A DNA stretch of 64,000 nucleotides from contig NZ_JACJSI010000008.1 of the NCBI RefSeq assembly GCF_014698065.1, forward strand, positions 100,112-164,111, in the 5' to 3' direction. This document shows positions 56,645 to 64,000 of the stretch, one piece after another. A program made the translations under genes and the position numbers. Positions within the stretch are counted from its first letter, which is position 1. Every line of letters begins with the position of its first letter. The notes under the pieces were generated by a model. That model was not told the DNA's origin. It saw only the letters and a program-made list of their open reading frames with translations, and searched no databases. Origin of the DNA: Nostoc flagelliforme FACHB-838 (GTDB lineage Bacteria > Cyanobacteriota > Cyanobacteriia > Cyanobacteriales > Nostocaceae).

Positions 56645-58951
56645 ATGTTTAATAAAACCAACACGAATCAAGGTAATAGCGCTCCAAATCGAGCATCACT
56701 GATTTCATCTCAAAAAGGTATTGGAACTGTCGTAAAGCTACCAACTAAGCTGGCTACTGAAACTGCTAATAATTCTTCTTTGAATCAGGCTATTGGCTAT
56801 TTTATAAGGCTGGGATTGGTTAAGAAAGCGACTATTTTCGCGATCGCAATCGGTACAATACCAGTATTGACCATCGGCGCGATCGCTTTTGGTTTTGTCA
56901 ATAAGTCGGTTACTAAACAAATTACTCAATCTCAACAAGCTGAAGTAACGGGTTTAAGTGATAAAGTTAACCGCTTCATGCTGGGACGCTACGGAGATAT
57001 TCAGGTAATATCAAGTTTGCCTTTTTTGGCAAATTCGCAAAGTGGTGTCAGTACTCTAGATAAGCAAGCAGTTCTAAATCGCATTGTTGAAGTTTACAAA
57101 GCTTATGACAGTGTCGCTGTTTTTGATCGCCAAGGTAACTTGATTGTGCAATCTACAGGCGAACCCCTGGACAATCAAAAAGATCGTACCTATTTTCAAA
57201 ACGTTTTACAAAAAGATACTCCTATAATTAGCAAACCGGAAGCAGCAAAAAATACTGGTGTCGTCAGTATTTATCTAGCTGCACCTGTGAAAGAGACAAG
57301 GACGGGCCAAACTATTGGCGTGGTACAAGCACGTATGCCCGTAAAATCTTTAGAGCAAGTAATTAAAAACTACCTAGGCAAGGGACAACAATACCATTTG
57401 CTCGATGCTTCGGGAAAAGTTTTATTGAGTCCACAACAGGCATTATTGGGGAAAGAGGCAAAGGGAGAGTATTCTAATTTACCGAAACTGTTGGCAGCCA
57501 AAAAGCTAGATAGTTTTATAGAAGTTCCTAAAACTCAGAAAAAACAAGAACTAGTTAGCTATGTACCAGCGAGTACGGTAGATGGCTTACCTGATTTAAA
57601 CTGGCAGGTACTTTTATCTACAGACACCGCAACTGTATTTGAGCCACAAAGACAATTATTGTGGATTTTCAGCATTGGTACAGCACTGACAGCATTGATT
57701 GTCGGTGCGATCGCATCTCGGTTAGCTAAAGTTACTACACAGCCAATTCTCAATGCGAGTGCGGCATTAGCGAAGTTAGGTCAAGGTAAATTCAATACCC
57801 GTCTGGAAATCGAAAGAGAAGACGAATTAGGGTTATTGAGTGCAAATATCAACCTTATAGCCGAACAATTGCAGGTCTTAAAGGAACAGGAACTAGACGT
57901 TGAAGGGCAATCTAGGAATGTTGCAGTCATCGGTTCTGAGGACGAACGGCAGCAAAACGAAACACTGCAACTGCAACTTTTACAATTGCTCAACGACGTA
58001 GAAGGTGCAGCCAGAGGCGACTTAACAGTACGTGCAGACGTGACAGCCGGGGAAATAGGCACTGTTGCCGACTTTTTCAACTCCATTGTCGAAAGCCTGC
58101 GCGATATTGTTACCCAAGTTCAAGAAGCTGCTACCCATGTGAATAGTGCTATTGGCTCTAACGAAGGAGCCATCCGCCATCTCGCAGAGGAAGCACTTAC
58201 ACAAGCTGCTGAAATCAACCACACTCTTGATGCTGTTGACCAAATGACGCAATCGATGCAAGCCGTAGCCGAAAACGCCGAAAAAGCTGCCTTTGTTGCT
58301 AACCACGCCGCTCACACTGCTACCAAGAGTGAACACGCAATGGATTTGACAGTGCAAAATATTCTGTCTTTGCGCGAAACCGTTGGTGAAACTGCTAAAA
58401 AAGTGAAACGCTTGGGAGAGTCTTCGCAACAAATTTCTCGTGTAGTCTCCTTAATTAACCAAATTGCCATCCAAACCAACTTGCTTGCCATTAACGCTGG
58501 CATTGAAGCAGCGCGTGCAGGTGAAGAAGGTCAAGGTTTTGCCGTCGTAGCTGAAGAAGTCGGCGAATTAGCAGTCCGAAGTGCCGCAGCAACCCAGGAA
58601 ATTGAACAAATTGTTGAAAATATCCAACGAGAAACCAGTGAAGTAGTGCAAGCAATGGAAATAGGCACTACCCAAGTGGTGGAAGGTACCCGCATCGTAG
58701 AGGAGGCTAAACAAAGTCTGGGTGAAATTTTGGATGTATCGTGTCAAATTGATTTCCTAGTGCAGTCAATTTCCACTGCAACTGCATCTCAAGTAGAAAC
58801 ATCGCAAAGTGTCAGCCAGTTGATGAAAGATATCGCTGCCATATCACAACGCACCAGCGATTCTTCTCGCCAAGTTTCCGAATCTCTGCAACAAACTGTG
58901 GAGATTTCCCAACAGTTGCAAGAGACTGTCGAGACTTTCAAGGTTAGTTAA
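56645..58951 (+). CDS. hmpD: methyl-accepting chemotaxis protein HmpD
   Basis: A 768-residue transmembrane receptor. A 60-residue cytoplasmic start leads to TM1 (61-85), a periplasmic Cache-type sensor (about 90-335, [29 protein letters not shown]), TM2 (338-358) and a HAMP domain. A long coiled coil carries the MCP signalling tip [34 protein letters not shown]. It assembles with HmpC and HmpE into a polar array in hormogonia. The chain ends without a CheR-tether pentapeptide. No cheR or cheB lies in the operon. Confidence 0.93.
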   Translation: MFNKTNTNQGNSAPNRASLISSQKGIGTVVKLPTKLATETANNSSLNQAIGYFIRLGLVKKATIFAIAIGTIPVLTIGAIAFGFVNKSVTKQITQSQQAEVTGLSDKVNRFMLGRYGDIQVISSLPFLANSQSGVSTLDKQAVLNRIVEVYKAYDSVAVFDRQGNLIVQSTGEPLDNQKDRTYFQNVLQKDTPIISKPEAAKNTGVVSIYLAAPVKETRTGQTIGVVQARMPVKSLEQVIKNYLGKGQQYHLLDASGKVLLSPQQALLGKEAKGEYSNLPKLLAAKKLDSFIEVPKTQKKQELVSYVPASTVDGLPDLNWQVLLSTDTATVFEPQRQLLWIFSIGTALTALIVGAIASRLAKVTTQPILNASAALAKLGQGKFNTRLEIEREDELGLLSANINLIAEQLQVLKEQELDVEGQSRNVAVIGSEDERQQNETLQLQLLQLLNDVEGAARGDLTVRADVTAGEIGTVADFFNSIVESLRDIVTQVQEAATHVNSAIGSNEGAIRHLAEEALTQAAEINHTLDAVDQMTQSMQAVAENAEKAAFVANHAAHTATKSEHAMDLTVQNILSLRETVGETAKKVKRLGESSQQISRVVSLINQIAIQTNLLAINAGIEAARAGEEGQGFAVVAEEVGELAVRSAAATQEIEQIVENIQRETSEVVQAMEIGTTQVVEGTRIVEEAKQSLGEILDVSCQIDFLVQSISTATASQVETSQSVSQLMKDIAAISQRTSDSSRQVSESLQQTVEISQQLQETVETFKVS

Positions 58952-59110
58952 GTTTGTCATTTGTTATTTTTCCTTTGTCTTTTGTCTTTTAAGGACTTCC
59001 AAGAAATAAATTACCCAACGAACCACAGAGACGCAGAGAACACAGAGGAATGAGGAAGAGAGAGTAGTTTTTGGATATTTTTTATTTGGAAGTCTTTTAA
59101 CTAATGGCTA

Positions 59111-59152
59111 ATGACCAATGACTAATGACCAATGACTAATGACCAATGACTA
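59111..59152 (+). repeat. 14-bp tandem array between hmpD and hmpE
   Basis: Three perfect copies of ATGACCAATGACTA, that is, alternating GACCAAT and GACTAAT heptamers. They are the reverse complement of the ATTGGTC unit in the ndh operon plus a one-base variant. They end 12 bp before the hmpE start codon, so copy-number change would alter its leader. A CACAGAGACGCAGAGAACACAGAGG repeat copy lies at about 59025-59050. Confidence 0.85.
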
Positions 59153-59164
59153 AGGATAAAAACT

Positions 59165-62100
59165 ATGTTACAAGACAAAGAATTAGAAATCCAGATGCAG
59201 TTTCTGGAAGAAGCAATTGATTATTTAAATACCTTAGAAGGGGTATTGTTGGAAATCGATACTACTAACCGCATCGATTTGGATAAAATTAATGCTGCAC
59301 TCCGGGCTGCTCATTCTATCAAAGGTGGCGCGGGGATGATGGGATTTAGATCGCTAAGTGATTTATCTCATCGTCTAGAAGATTCTTTTAAAGTTTTAAA
59401 AACTAAAAAAAATTCTTTAGAAATTGATACTCAGTTGCAAAGTTTATTGCTATCTGGAGTTGATTGGCTACGTCAGATTGTTGAATTGCTTGCAGAAGGC
59501 AATGTTGTTGAAGATGCGTGGTTAGCAACCTTTTGTTATCCAATTTTTGATGAGTTGCACGATCGCTTGGGCGACCCCACCCCGGAAGATGCTTCCACCA
59601 TGCTATCCCCAGAGGATGGGCAAGACGTTATCCCTTTGCTATTTGGCACAGAAGTAGAAGGGTGTTTACAGCGTCTAGAATCTATATTGGCAGATAGCGA
59701 ACAGCCCGGTTTGCATGAAGAAATAGTCATCATGGCGGCTGAATTGGGCGGTTTAGGGGAAATGCTTCAGTTGGCAGCTTTTACCAAGCTTTGTGAGTCA
59801 GTAACGCAGCAATTAGAAGCTGTGAGCAGCAATCGCATTCCCGAAATTGCTCAGTTAGCATTGCAAGCATGGCGGCGATCGCAAGCTTTGATATTGACAA
59901 ATCAACTAGATAATTTACCTACAGAAATTGAGTTGGGTAATTACACGCGATCGCAGCCATTATTACCAGCAGAAGTAATACCAAAGTTGATTGCCACACA
60001 TACAGCTAACCCAGATATGATTGACACATCTGTTTGGCAAGCCGAAATCACTCCAGAAACTTGGATTAAAGATGAAGCAATTGCAACTAATTTTACGTTT
60101 GTAGACGCAGAATTTGCTGATGAGGTAAATGGTGTCAATGTTACTGAACATAATACAATATTTGCTAAAGAAAATAATCCTCCAGAGGGCAGATTTGCCG
60201 AAAATAAAGGAGAGCAAGTTGGCGTTGCTAAAGATCGGGAAATCCATGAAAATACTGTCCGAGTTCCTAGCAAACAACTAGAGCAAATTAATGATTTATT
60301 TGGTGAGTTGATTGTTCAGCGCAATGGCTTAAACTCGCAACTAGAAAGATTACGTAAACTCGTTCGTAACCTCAACCAGCGAGTCCAAGTTCTCGACCGC
60401 GAAAATCAGGATTTACGTATAGCTTACGACAAAATTTCCACTCAAGCTGCTGGGGTGAGGGTGCAAGCTGAAAATGGTCATCAAACACAAGAGACAGATA
60501 GGGGATTTGATGCCTTAGAAATGGATCGCTATAACGATTTAAACCTGCGATCGCAGGAAGTTATGGAAACCATTGTTCAAGTTCAGGAAGTCACAACTGA
60601 TGTGCAACTCAGTGTTGATGATACCGACCAAATTGCTCGTAAACTCAACAAAACATCGAAACAGTTACAGACTAAACTAAATCACATTAGGATGCGGCCA
60701 CTATCTGATTTAGTCGAACGTTTTCCGAGAGCTTTGCGCGATTTAAATGTCGAGTATGGAAAAAATGTCCAGTTAAAAATTGAAGGTGGTAATACTTTAA
60801 TTGAACGCAGCATTTTAGAAGCATTAAACGAACCTTTAATGCACCTATTAAGAAATGCCTTCGATCACGGTATCGAAGACTCTGCCACCCGTCGCCTTCT
60901 GGGTAAACCAGAACAAGGATTAATTGAAATTAAAGCTACCCACCGCAGTAATCGCACTCTGATTACGATCCGTGATGATGGTTGGGGCATTTCTCTAGAG
61001 AAAATTCGCACCCGCGCTTTAGCGATGGGATTAGATGCTTCTCTACTGGCTAATGCTAGTGATGAAGAACTATTATCACTCATTTTTGAAGCAGGTTTTA
61101 CCACCTCCGAGCAAGTGACAGCATTATCTGGTCGCGGTGTCGGTATGGATGTAGTTCGTAACAACCTCAAATTAATTCGAGGAGATGTCAAAGTTGATAC
61201 GGAACCCGGAGTTGGTACTACCTTTACCCTATCAGTGCCATTTACACTTTCTGTTGCACGAGTTCTGCTGGTAGAAATCAACAAGATTCTATTGGCATTT
61301 CCTACAGATGTCATTTCAGAAATATCTTTACTCCAAGACGAGCAAGTTTTGCAAATGGCAGGTAGCGAAGTTCTGAATTGGCAAGGAAATATGTTGCCAC
61401 TAATTCGCCTGACTCGTTATTTAGAGTTTAATTGCTTGCGTTATGATAGCCCAGAGTTGGAGATTCCGGCAGCAATTAATAGTAACAGCGTGTTAGTAGT
61501 CAAAGGCAATAATCAGTTAGTAGCAATCCAAATAGACCGTTGCTGGGGTGAACAAGAAGTTGCTGTACGTCAAGTTGAGGGAAATATACCTTTACCTGAA
61601 GGCTTCAGTAATTGCACAATTTATGGTGATGGTCGAGTAGTGCCACTAGTTAATGTTAATGAGTTGCTGTATTGGATTGCTACAAATCGGCGAACTCATA
61701 GAGGTACTCAATTACCATCGGCAAGGTTAAAAACACCATTCCTGATATTTGATGAAGAGAAAATATCAGCAGCATCGGTTAAACAGAAAGGCACAATTTT
61801 AATTGTAGATGATTCAATTAATGTTCGCCGCTTCTTAGCTTTAACTCTGGAAAAAGGCGGGTATCAAGTAGAGCAAGCGAAAGATGGTCAAGATGCTTTA
61901 GAAAAACTCCATAGCGGATTGAGGGTTGAGGCGGTAATTTGTGATATTGAAATGCCTCGTTTAGATGGTTATGGATTTTTAGGTAAGGTGAATTCCGACG
62001 TTGATACAAAAAATATTCCAGTTGCCATGCTGACTTCTCGTAGTAGTAACAAACATCGGCAGTTGGCGATGCAATTGGGTGCTAGAGCTTACTTTTCTAA

Positions 62101-62179
62101 ACCTTATAACGAGCAAGAGTTATTGCAAACGCTGGAGGAAATAATTCGTAATGTTGCAGAGAAGGCAGCATCTAATTAA
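59165..62179 (+). CDS. hmpE: CheA-type hybrid histidine kinase HmpE
   Basis: A 1004-residue kinase. The N-terminal HPt domain has phospho-acceptor His50 (AAHSIKGGAGMMG). A long, poorly conserved linker (about 120-360) follows, then the coiled dimerisation helix and HATPase domain (N-box LMHLLRNAFDHGIED near 558-572, DDGWGIS, GRGVGMDVVR), a CheW-like domain (about 690-840) and a C-terminal receiver with Asp927 (VICDIEMPRLDG). The receiver makes it a CheA-CheY hybrid, as in PilL/ChpA-type systems that control twitching. It is the last gene of the hmp operon, after a 213-bp gap that contains a tandem repeat. Confidence 0.93.
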   Translation: MLQDKELEIQMQFLEEAIDYLNTLEGVLLEIDTTNRIDLDKINAALRAAHSIKGGAGMMGFRSLSDLSHRLEDSFKVLKTKKNSLEIDTQLQSLLLSGVDWLRQIVELLAEGNVVEDAWLATFCYPIFDELHDRLGDPTPEDASTMLSPEDGQDVIPLLFGTEVEGCLQRLESILADSEQPGLHEEIVIMAAELGGLGEMLQLAAFTKLCESVTQQLEAVSSNRIPEIAQLALQAWRRSQALILTNQLDNLPTEIELGNYTRSQPLLPAEVIPKLIATHTANPDMIDTSVWQAEITPETWIKDEAIATNFTFVDAEFADEVNGVNVTEHNTIFAKENNPPEGRFAENKGEQVGVAKDREIHENTVRVPSKQLEQINDLFGELIVQRNGLNSQLERLRKLVRNLNQRVQVLDRENQDLRIAYDKISTQAAGVRVQAENGHQTQETDRGFDALEMDRYNDLNLRSQEVMETIVQVQEVTTDVQLSVDDTDQIARKLNKTSKQLQTKLNHIRMRPLSDLVERFPRALRDLNVEYGKNVQLKIEGGNTLIERSILEALNEPLMHLLRNAFDHGIEDSATRRLLGKPEQGLIEIKATHRSNRTLITIRDDGWGISLEKIRTRALAMGLDASLLANASDEELLSLIFEAGFTTSEQVTALSGRGVGMDVVRNNLKLIRGDVKVDTEPGVGTTFTLSVPFTLSVARVLLVEINKILLAFPTDVISEISLLQDEQVLQMAGSEVLNWQGNMLPLIRLTRYLEFNCLRYDSPELEIPAAINSNSVLVVKGNNQLVAIQIDRCWGEQEVAVRQVEGNIPLPEGFSNCTIYGDGRVVPLVNVNELLYWIATNRRTHRGTQLPSARLKTPFLIFDEEKISAASVKQKGTILIVDDSINVRRFLALTLEKGGYQVEQAKDGQDALEKLHSGLRVEAVICDIEMPRLDGYGFLGKVNSDVDTKNIPVAMLTSRSSNKHRQLAMQLGARAYFSKPYNEQELLQTLEEIIRNVAEKAASN

Positions 62180-62225
62180 TAATTCATAATCTGCAATCAT
62201 TAATTGAATTGGTATTAGTATCCTG

Positions 62226-62272
62226 GCGACTAGAAGTCGCGGCTACACAGACAAAACCCGCCTGCGCGGGTT
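62226..62272 (+). terminator. double hairpin after hmpE
   Basis: Two adjacent perfect hairpins: GCGACT-AGA-AGTCGC (62226-62240) and AACCCGC-CTGC-GCGGGTT (62255-62272). Together they form a compact module about 50 bp past the hmpE stop. No long T-run follows. The pair resembles a dispersed palindromic repeat that could serve as a terminator of the hmp operon. Confidence 0.6.
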
Positions 62273-62378
62273 AAAGGGTACTGGCAAAAATTTGGGTTTT
62301 TCAGATGCCTAGCTTTTTCGTGATACCATTTGTGTCAATTGAAACAATCTCTACATCAACTCAATTTGTAGTGAATTT

Positions 62379-62819
62379 ATGGTAACTGTAACACTGACTG
62401 CTGTTGCTACTGCGATCGCAACTACACTTTGGACTAAAGCACAGGAGAAAATCGGCGAAAACCTTGGTGATGCTACATGGACGCTAGGTGGTAAGTTAAT
62501 AGAAAAGCTCCGCCAGAAGAATAAATCGCCATTACTCACCAATGCTGTAGAGGGAAATGAACCGCAGCGTTTAGATTATGGTCAAGCAGTGCTAGAACTC
62601 AAAGCAGCAGCAGAACAAGATCCAGAAATCGCTCAAGCAGTTGTGGAAGTGGAAGCAGCAGCAAAAGCAGAACCAAAACTCACTCAAAAAATTCAAGAAA
62701 TCGAAAATACCCTCAAGTCTCAACAGCCAACCATTCAAAATCTGACGCAGCTAGCAGAAAAAATCGGGGTTGTAAACCAAGGACAGATAAATAATCAAAC
62801 TAATAACTTCACGTTTTGA
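62379..62819 (+). CDS. N-terminal part of a NACHT protein, ended by in-frame TGA
   Basis: A 146-residue piece: MVTVTLTAVATAIATTLWTKAQEKIGENLGDA, an Ala-rich helical start typical of the effector-like N-terminus of cyanobacterial NACHT NTPases. Charged helices follow (LELKAAAEQDPEIAQAVVEVEAA), then VVNQGQINNQTNNF. TGA at 62817-62819 ends it. The NACHT part downstream is in the same frame and lacks its own good start, so this is probably one gene with a nonsense mutation or read-through site. Some relatives encode the small protein separately, so a natural two-gene arrangement is possible. Confidence 0.6.
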   Translation: MVTVTLTAVATAIATTLWTKAQEKIGENLGDATWTLGGKLIEKLRQKNKSPLLTNAVEGNEPQRLDYGQAVLELKAAAEQDPEIAQAVVEVEAAAKAEPKLTQKIQEIENTLKSQQPTIQNLTQLAEKIGVVNQGQINNQTNNFTF

Positions 62820-63794
62820 CTACAGTCGTCTCAAGGGGAGGATGGGACAAAGTTAACTCCCGATGACTGGCGTAAAATCTGCCGTGAAATACTGGTAGAA
62901 CGGCGCAAGCTAACTACAAATCCTCTGACATCAACTGAAGGAGTCGCCCTGCAAGTTGATGATGTTTATGTGCCACTAGGATTAGTTGAGCGCAAAAAAC
63001 CATCCAAGCCTCAAGGTGATATTTCTCCAGAACGGGGGTCAGAACTGTACAAAGAAACAGAAATCACCAAAACATTTGAGCATAATGTTTTTCTAGATGA
63101 AGTTCTCAAACAGAAAAACACGCCTAAAAGTCAAGGTAAGCGAATTGCGATTATTGGCGAACCAGGAGCAGGAAAGACAACACTATTACAGCAGATTGCT
63201 GATTGGGTATCTCGTGAGATTGACCAGTCGATTGTCATTTGGGTATCTTTAGCAGATTTGCGAGGTCAGGAACTAAAATCTTATCTGTTCGAGTCTTGGT
63301 TGACTCAGGTAGCTGAGAAAATAGGTAAAGCTGAAGCCACTAAGCAACTGAAGGATGATTTTGTTGCTCTGTTTAATCAAAAGAATGTCTGGCTGTTGTT
63401 AGATGGGTTAGATGAAATGTCCGCATCTAATCCTCTAACGGAGATTGCACGACAATTTCGTGGAGGGGGGTTAATTTCTCAAGTGCGAATTGTGCTGACC
63501 TGTCGGGTTAATTTGTGGGATGGAACCATTAATGCACTTGATGATTTTGATATCTATCGCAGTTTAGATTTTTCTTATCCAGAACAGGTAGAGAGATTTA
63601 TTCAGAAATGGTTCGCTGCTATTCCTGAAACTGGAAAGCAGTTATGTACTGCGTTAAAAGAATCAGGTAAAGAACGGATTCAAGATTTAGTGAAAAATCC
63701 TTTGCGGTTGACGCTCCTGTGTTTAAATTGGCAATCGGGAGATGGTATAGCAAGCGCCAAGGCGGTTAGGACAAACAGTATAATTAGTGAGTAA
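62820..63794 (+). pseudogene. NACHT NTPase fragment, cut by an IS630-type insertion
   Basis: In frame with the preceding piece, codons from 62820 read LTPDDWRKICREIL, NPLTSTEGVALQVDDVYVPLGLVERK, a typical NACHT lead-in. P-loop GEPGAGKTTLLQQ, Walker B LLLDGLDEM and VRIVLTCRVNLWDG follow. Homology stops after LCLNWQSGDG, where sequence with the look of an insertion-sequence end begins; the last codons (IASAKAVRTNSIISE) are element-derived. The C-terminal sensor repeats are missing from the window. STAND/NACHT proteins of this type are associated with antiphage defence and cell-death signalling, which is inference here. Confidence 0.8.
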
Positions 63795-64000
63795 AGTAAA
63801 ACTAGATACAGATGAAGCGTTCAGCTCAAGGAAAGCTCATGCCAAAACCTTACAGTTACGACTTACGCCAGAAGGTAATTCAGGCAATAGAGTTAGACGG
63901 GATGAACAAAACGGAAGCAGCGCAAGTTTTTCAAATCAGTCGAAACACAATCAACCTATGGCTGCAACGAAAAGCCAGCACTGGAGATTATCAAGCATTA
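63748..64000 (+). mobile_element. IS630-family insertion sequence, left part
   Basis: The NACHT homology breaks at GATGGTATAG (63741-63750), and the next 90 bp (AGCAAGCGCCAAGGCGGTTA and on) is not NACHT-coding. It leads into a transposase frame at 63839. IS630 elements insert at TA, and a TA is present at the break (63746-63749). The right end is outside the window, so the terminal repeats cannot be compared and the left boundary is approximate. Confidence 0.7.
63839..64000 (+). CDS. IS630-family transposase, N-terminal part (runs off the window)
   Basis: The open frame from ATG 63839 continues past the window end (54 codons seen). It reads MPKPYSYDLRQKVIQAIELD then MNKTEAAQVFQISRNTINLWLQRKA, a helix-turn-helix of the kind that opens IS630/Tc1-like transposases and binds the element ends. 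A ribosome-binding site AAGGAAAG lies just upstream. The DDE catalytic domain is beyond position 64000, so whether the element is intact is unknown. Confidence 0.85.
   Translation, partial: MPKPYSYDLRQKVIQAIELDGMNKTEAAQVFQISRNTINLWLQRKASTGDYQAL

Noticed and set aside
62351..62542. 63-codon minus-strand frame opposite the start of the NACHT gene
   Set aside because: It overlaps a clearly coding plus-strand frame. Its hydrophobic Ala/Val run is simply the complement of the Ala-rich helix.
13247..63794. Stop-codon recoding or selenocysteine insertion to explain the in-frame stops
   Set aside because: TAA, TAG and TGA are all involved, frameshifts and truncations occur alongside, and housekeeping genes here end normally at all three stops. 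I saw no selenocysteine machinery.

Overview
The window comes from a filamentous, probably heterocyst-forming cyanobacterium of the Nostoc/Anabaena group. The evidence is dense GCGATCGC (HIP1-type) octamers, photosystem II genes (psbN, psbH), a plant-type NDH-1 operon, a small protein of the Mo-dependent-nitrogenase C-terminal family, the five-gene hmp hormogonium-motility chemotaxis locus, heptamer tandem arrays typical of heterocystous strains, and many short palindromic intergenic repeats. The species cannot be named from the sequence alone.

Layout. 1-9.7 kb: acetyltransferase, methyltransferase, then a four-gene minus-strand signalling operon (CHASE3 kinase, CheY-like regulator, receiver-HisKA_2 kinase, receiver-PAS-GGDEF-EAL), a nitrogenase-related small protein and an OmpR-type regulator. 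9.8-13 kb: an arsenosugar cluster (arsM, Pit-type transporter, arsS). 13.2-19.2 kb: a broken methyltransferase, a cyanobacterial protein of unknown role, and a GH38 alpha-mannosidase whose reading frame has absorbed several intergenic repeats. 19.3-26.4 kb: psbN, psbH, tatA, pth, an SPFH protein, folP, tpiA and a DUF697 GTPase. 26.4-30.5 kb: polyamine ABC transporter genes potA, potD and potB (no potC), interrupted by a kinase remnant. 30.5-38 kb: gene remnants, a receiver-kinase hybrid, a DUF4079 membrane protein, a cellulose-synthase-like gene broken by an in-frame stop, and a GT39 membrane protein. 38.4-42.5 kb: Cache-GGDEF-EAL protein, acyltransferase, frameshifted DUF3303 gene. 42.7-49.2 kb: nadK, ndhE-G-I-A, gltA, sixA and a toxin-gene remnant. 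49.4-53.6 kb: DHH phosphoesterase, HNH endonuclease, alr and tRNA-Leu. 54.5-62.2 kb: hmpA-E. 62.4-64 kb: a NACHT NTPase gene split by an in-frame TGA and cut by an IS630-type element.

Themes. Signalling dominates: eleven intact two-component, chemotaxis or c-di-GMP proteins, so motility, polysaccharide and cyclic-di-GMP control may be linked. Gene decay is frequent: at least eight genes carry single stops, frameshifts or truncations while the rest of the frame is still readable. The best candidate for undescribed structure is a set of small non-coding inverted-repeat elements (118-202 bp) with CAATAC-type ends and about 10-bp flanking duplications. Two of the three sit 1-2 bp beyond the stop codon of a minus-strand gene.
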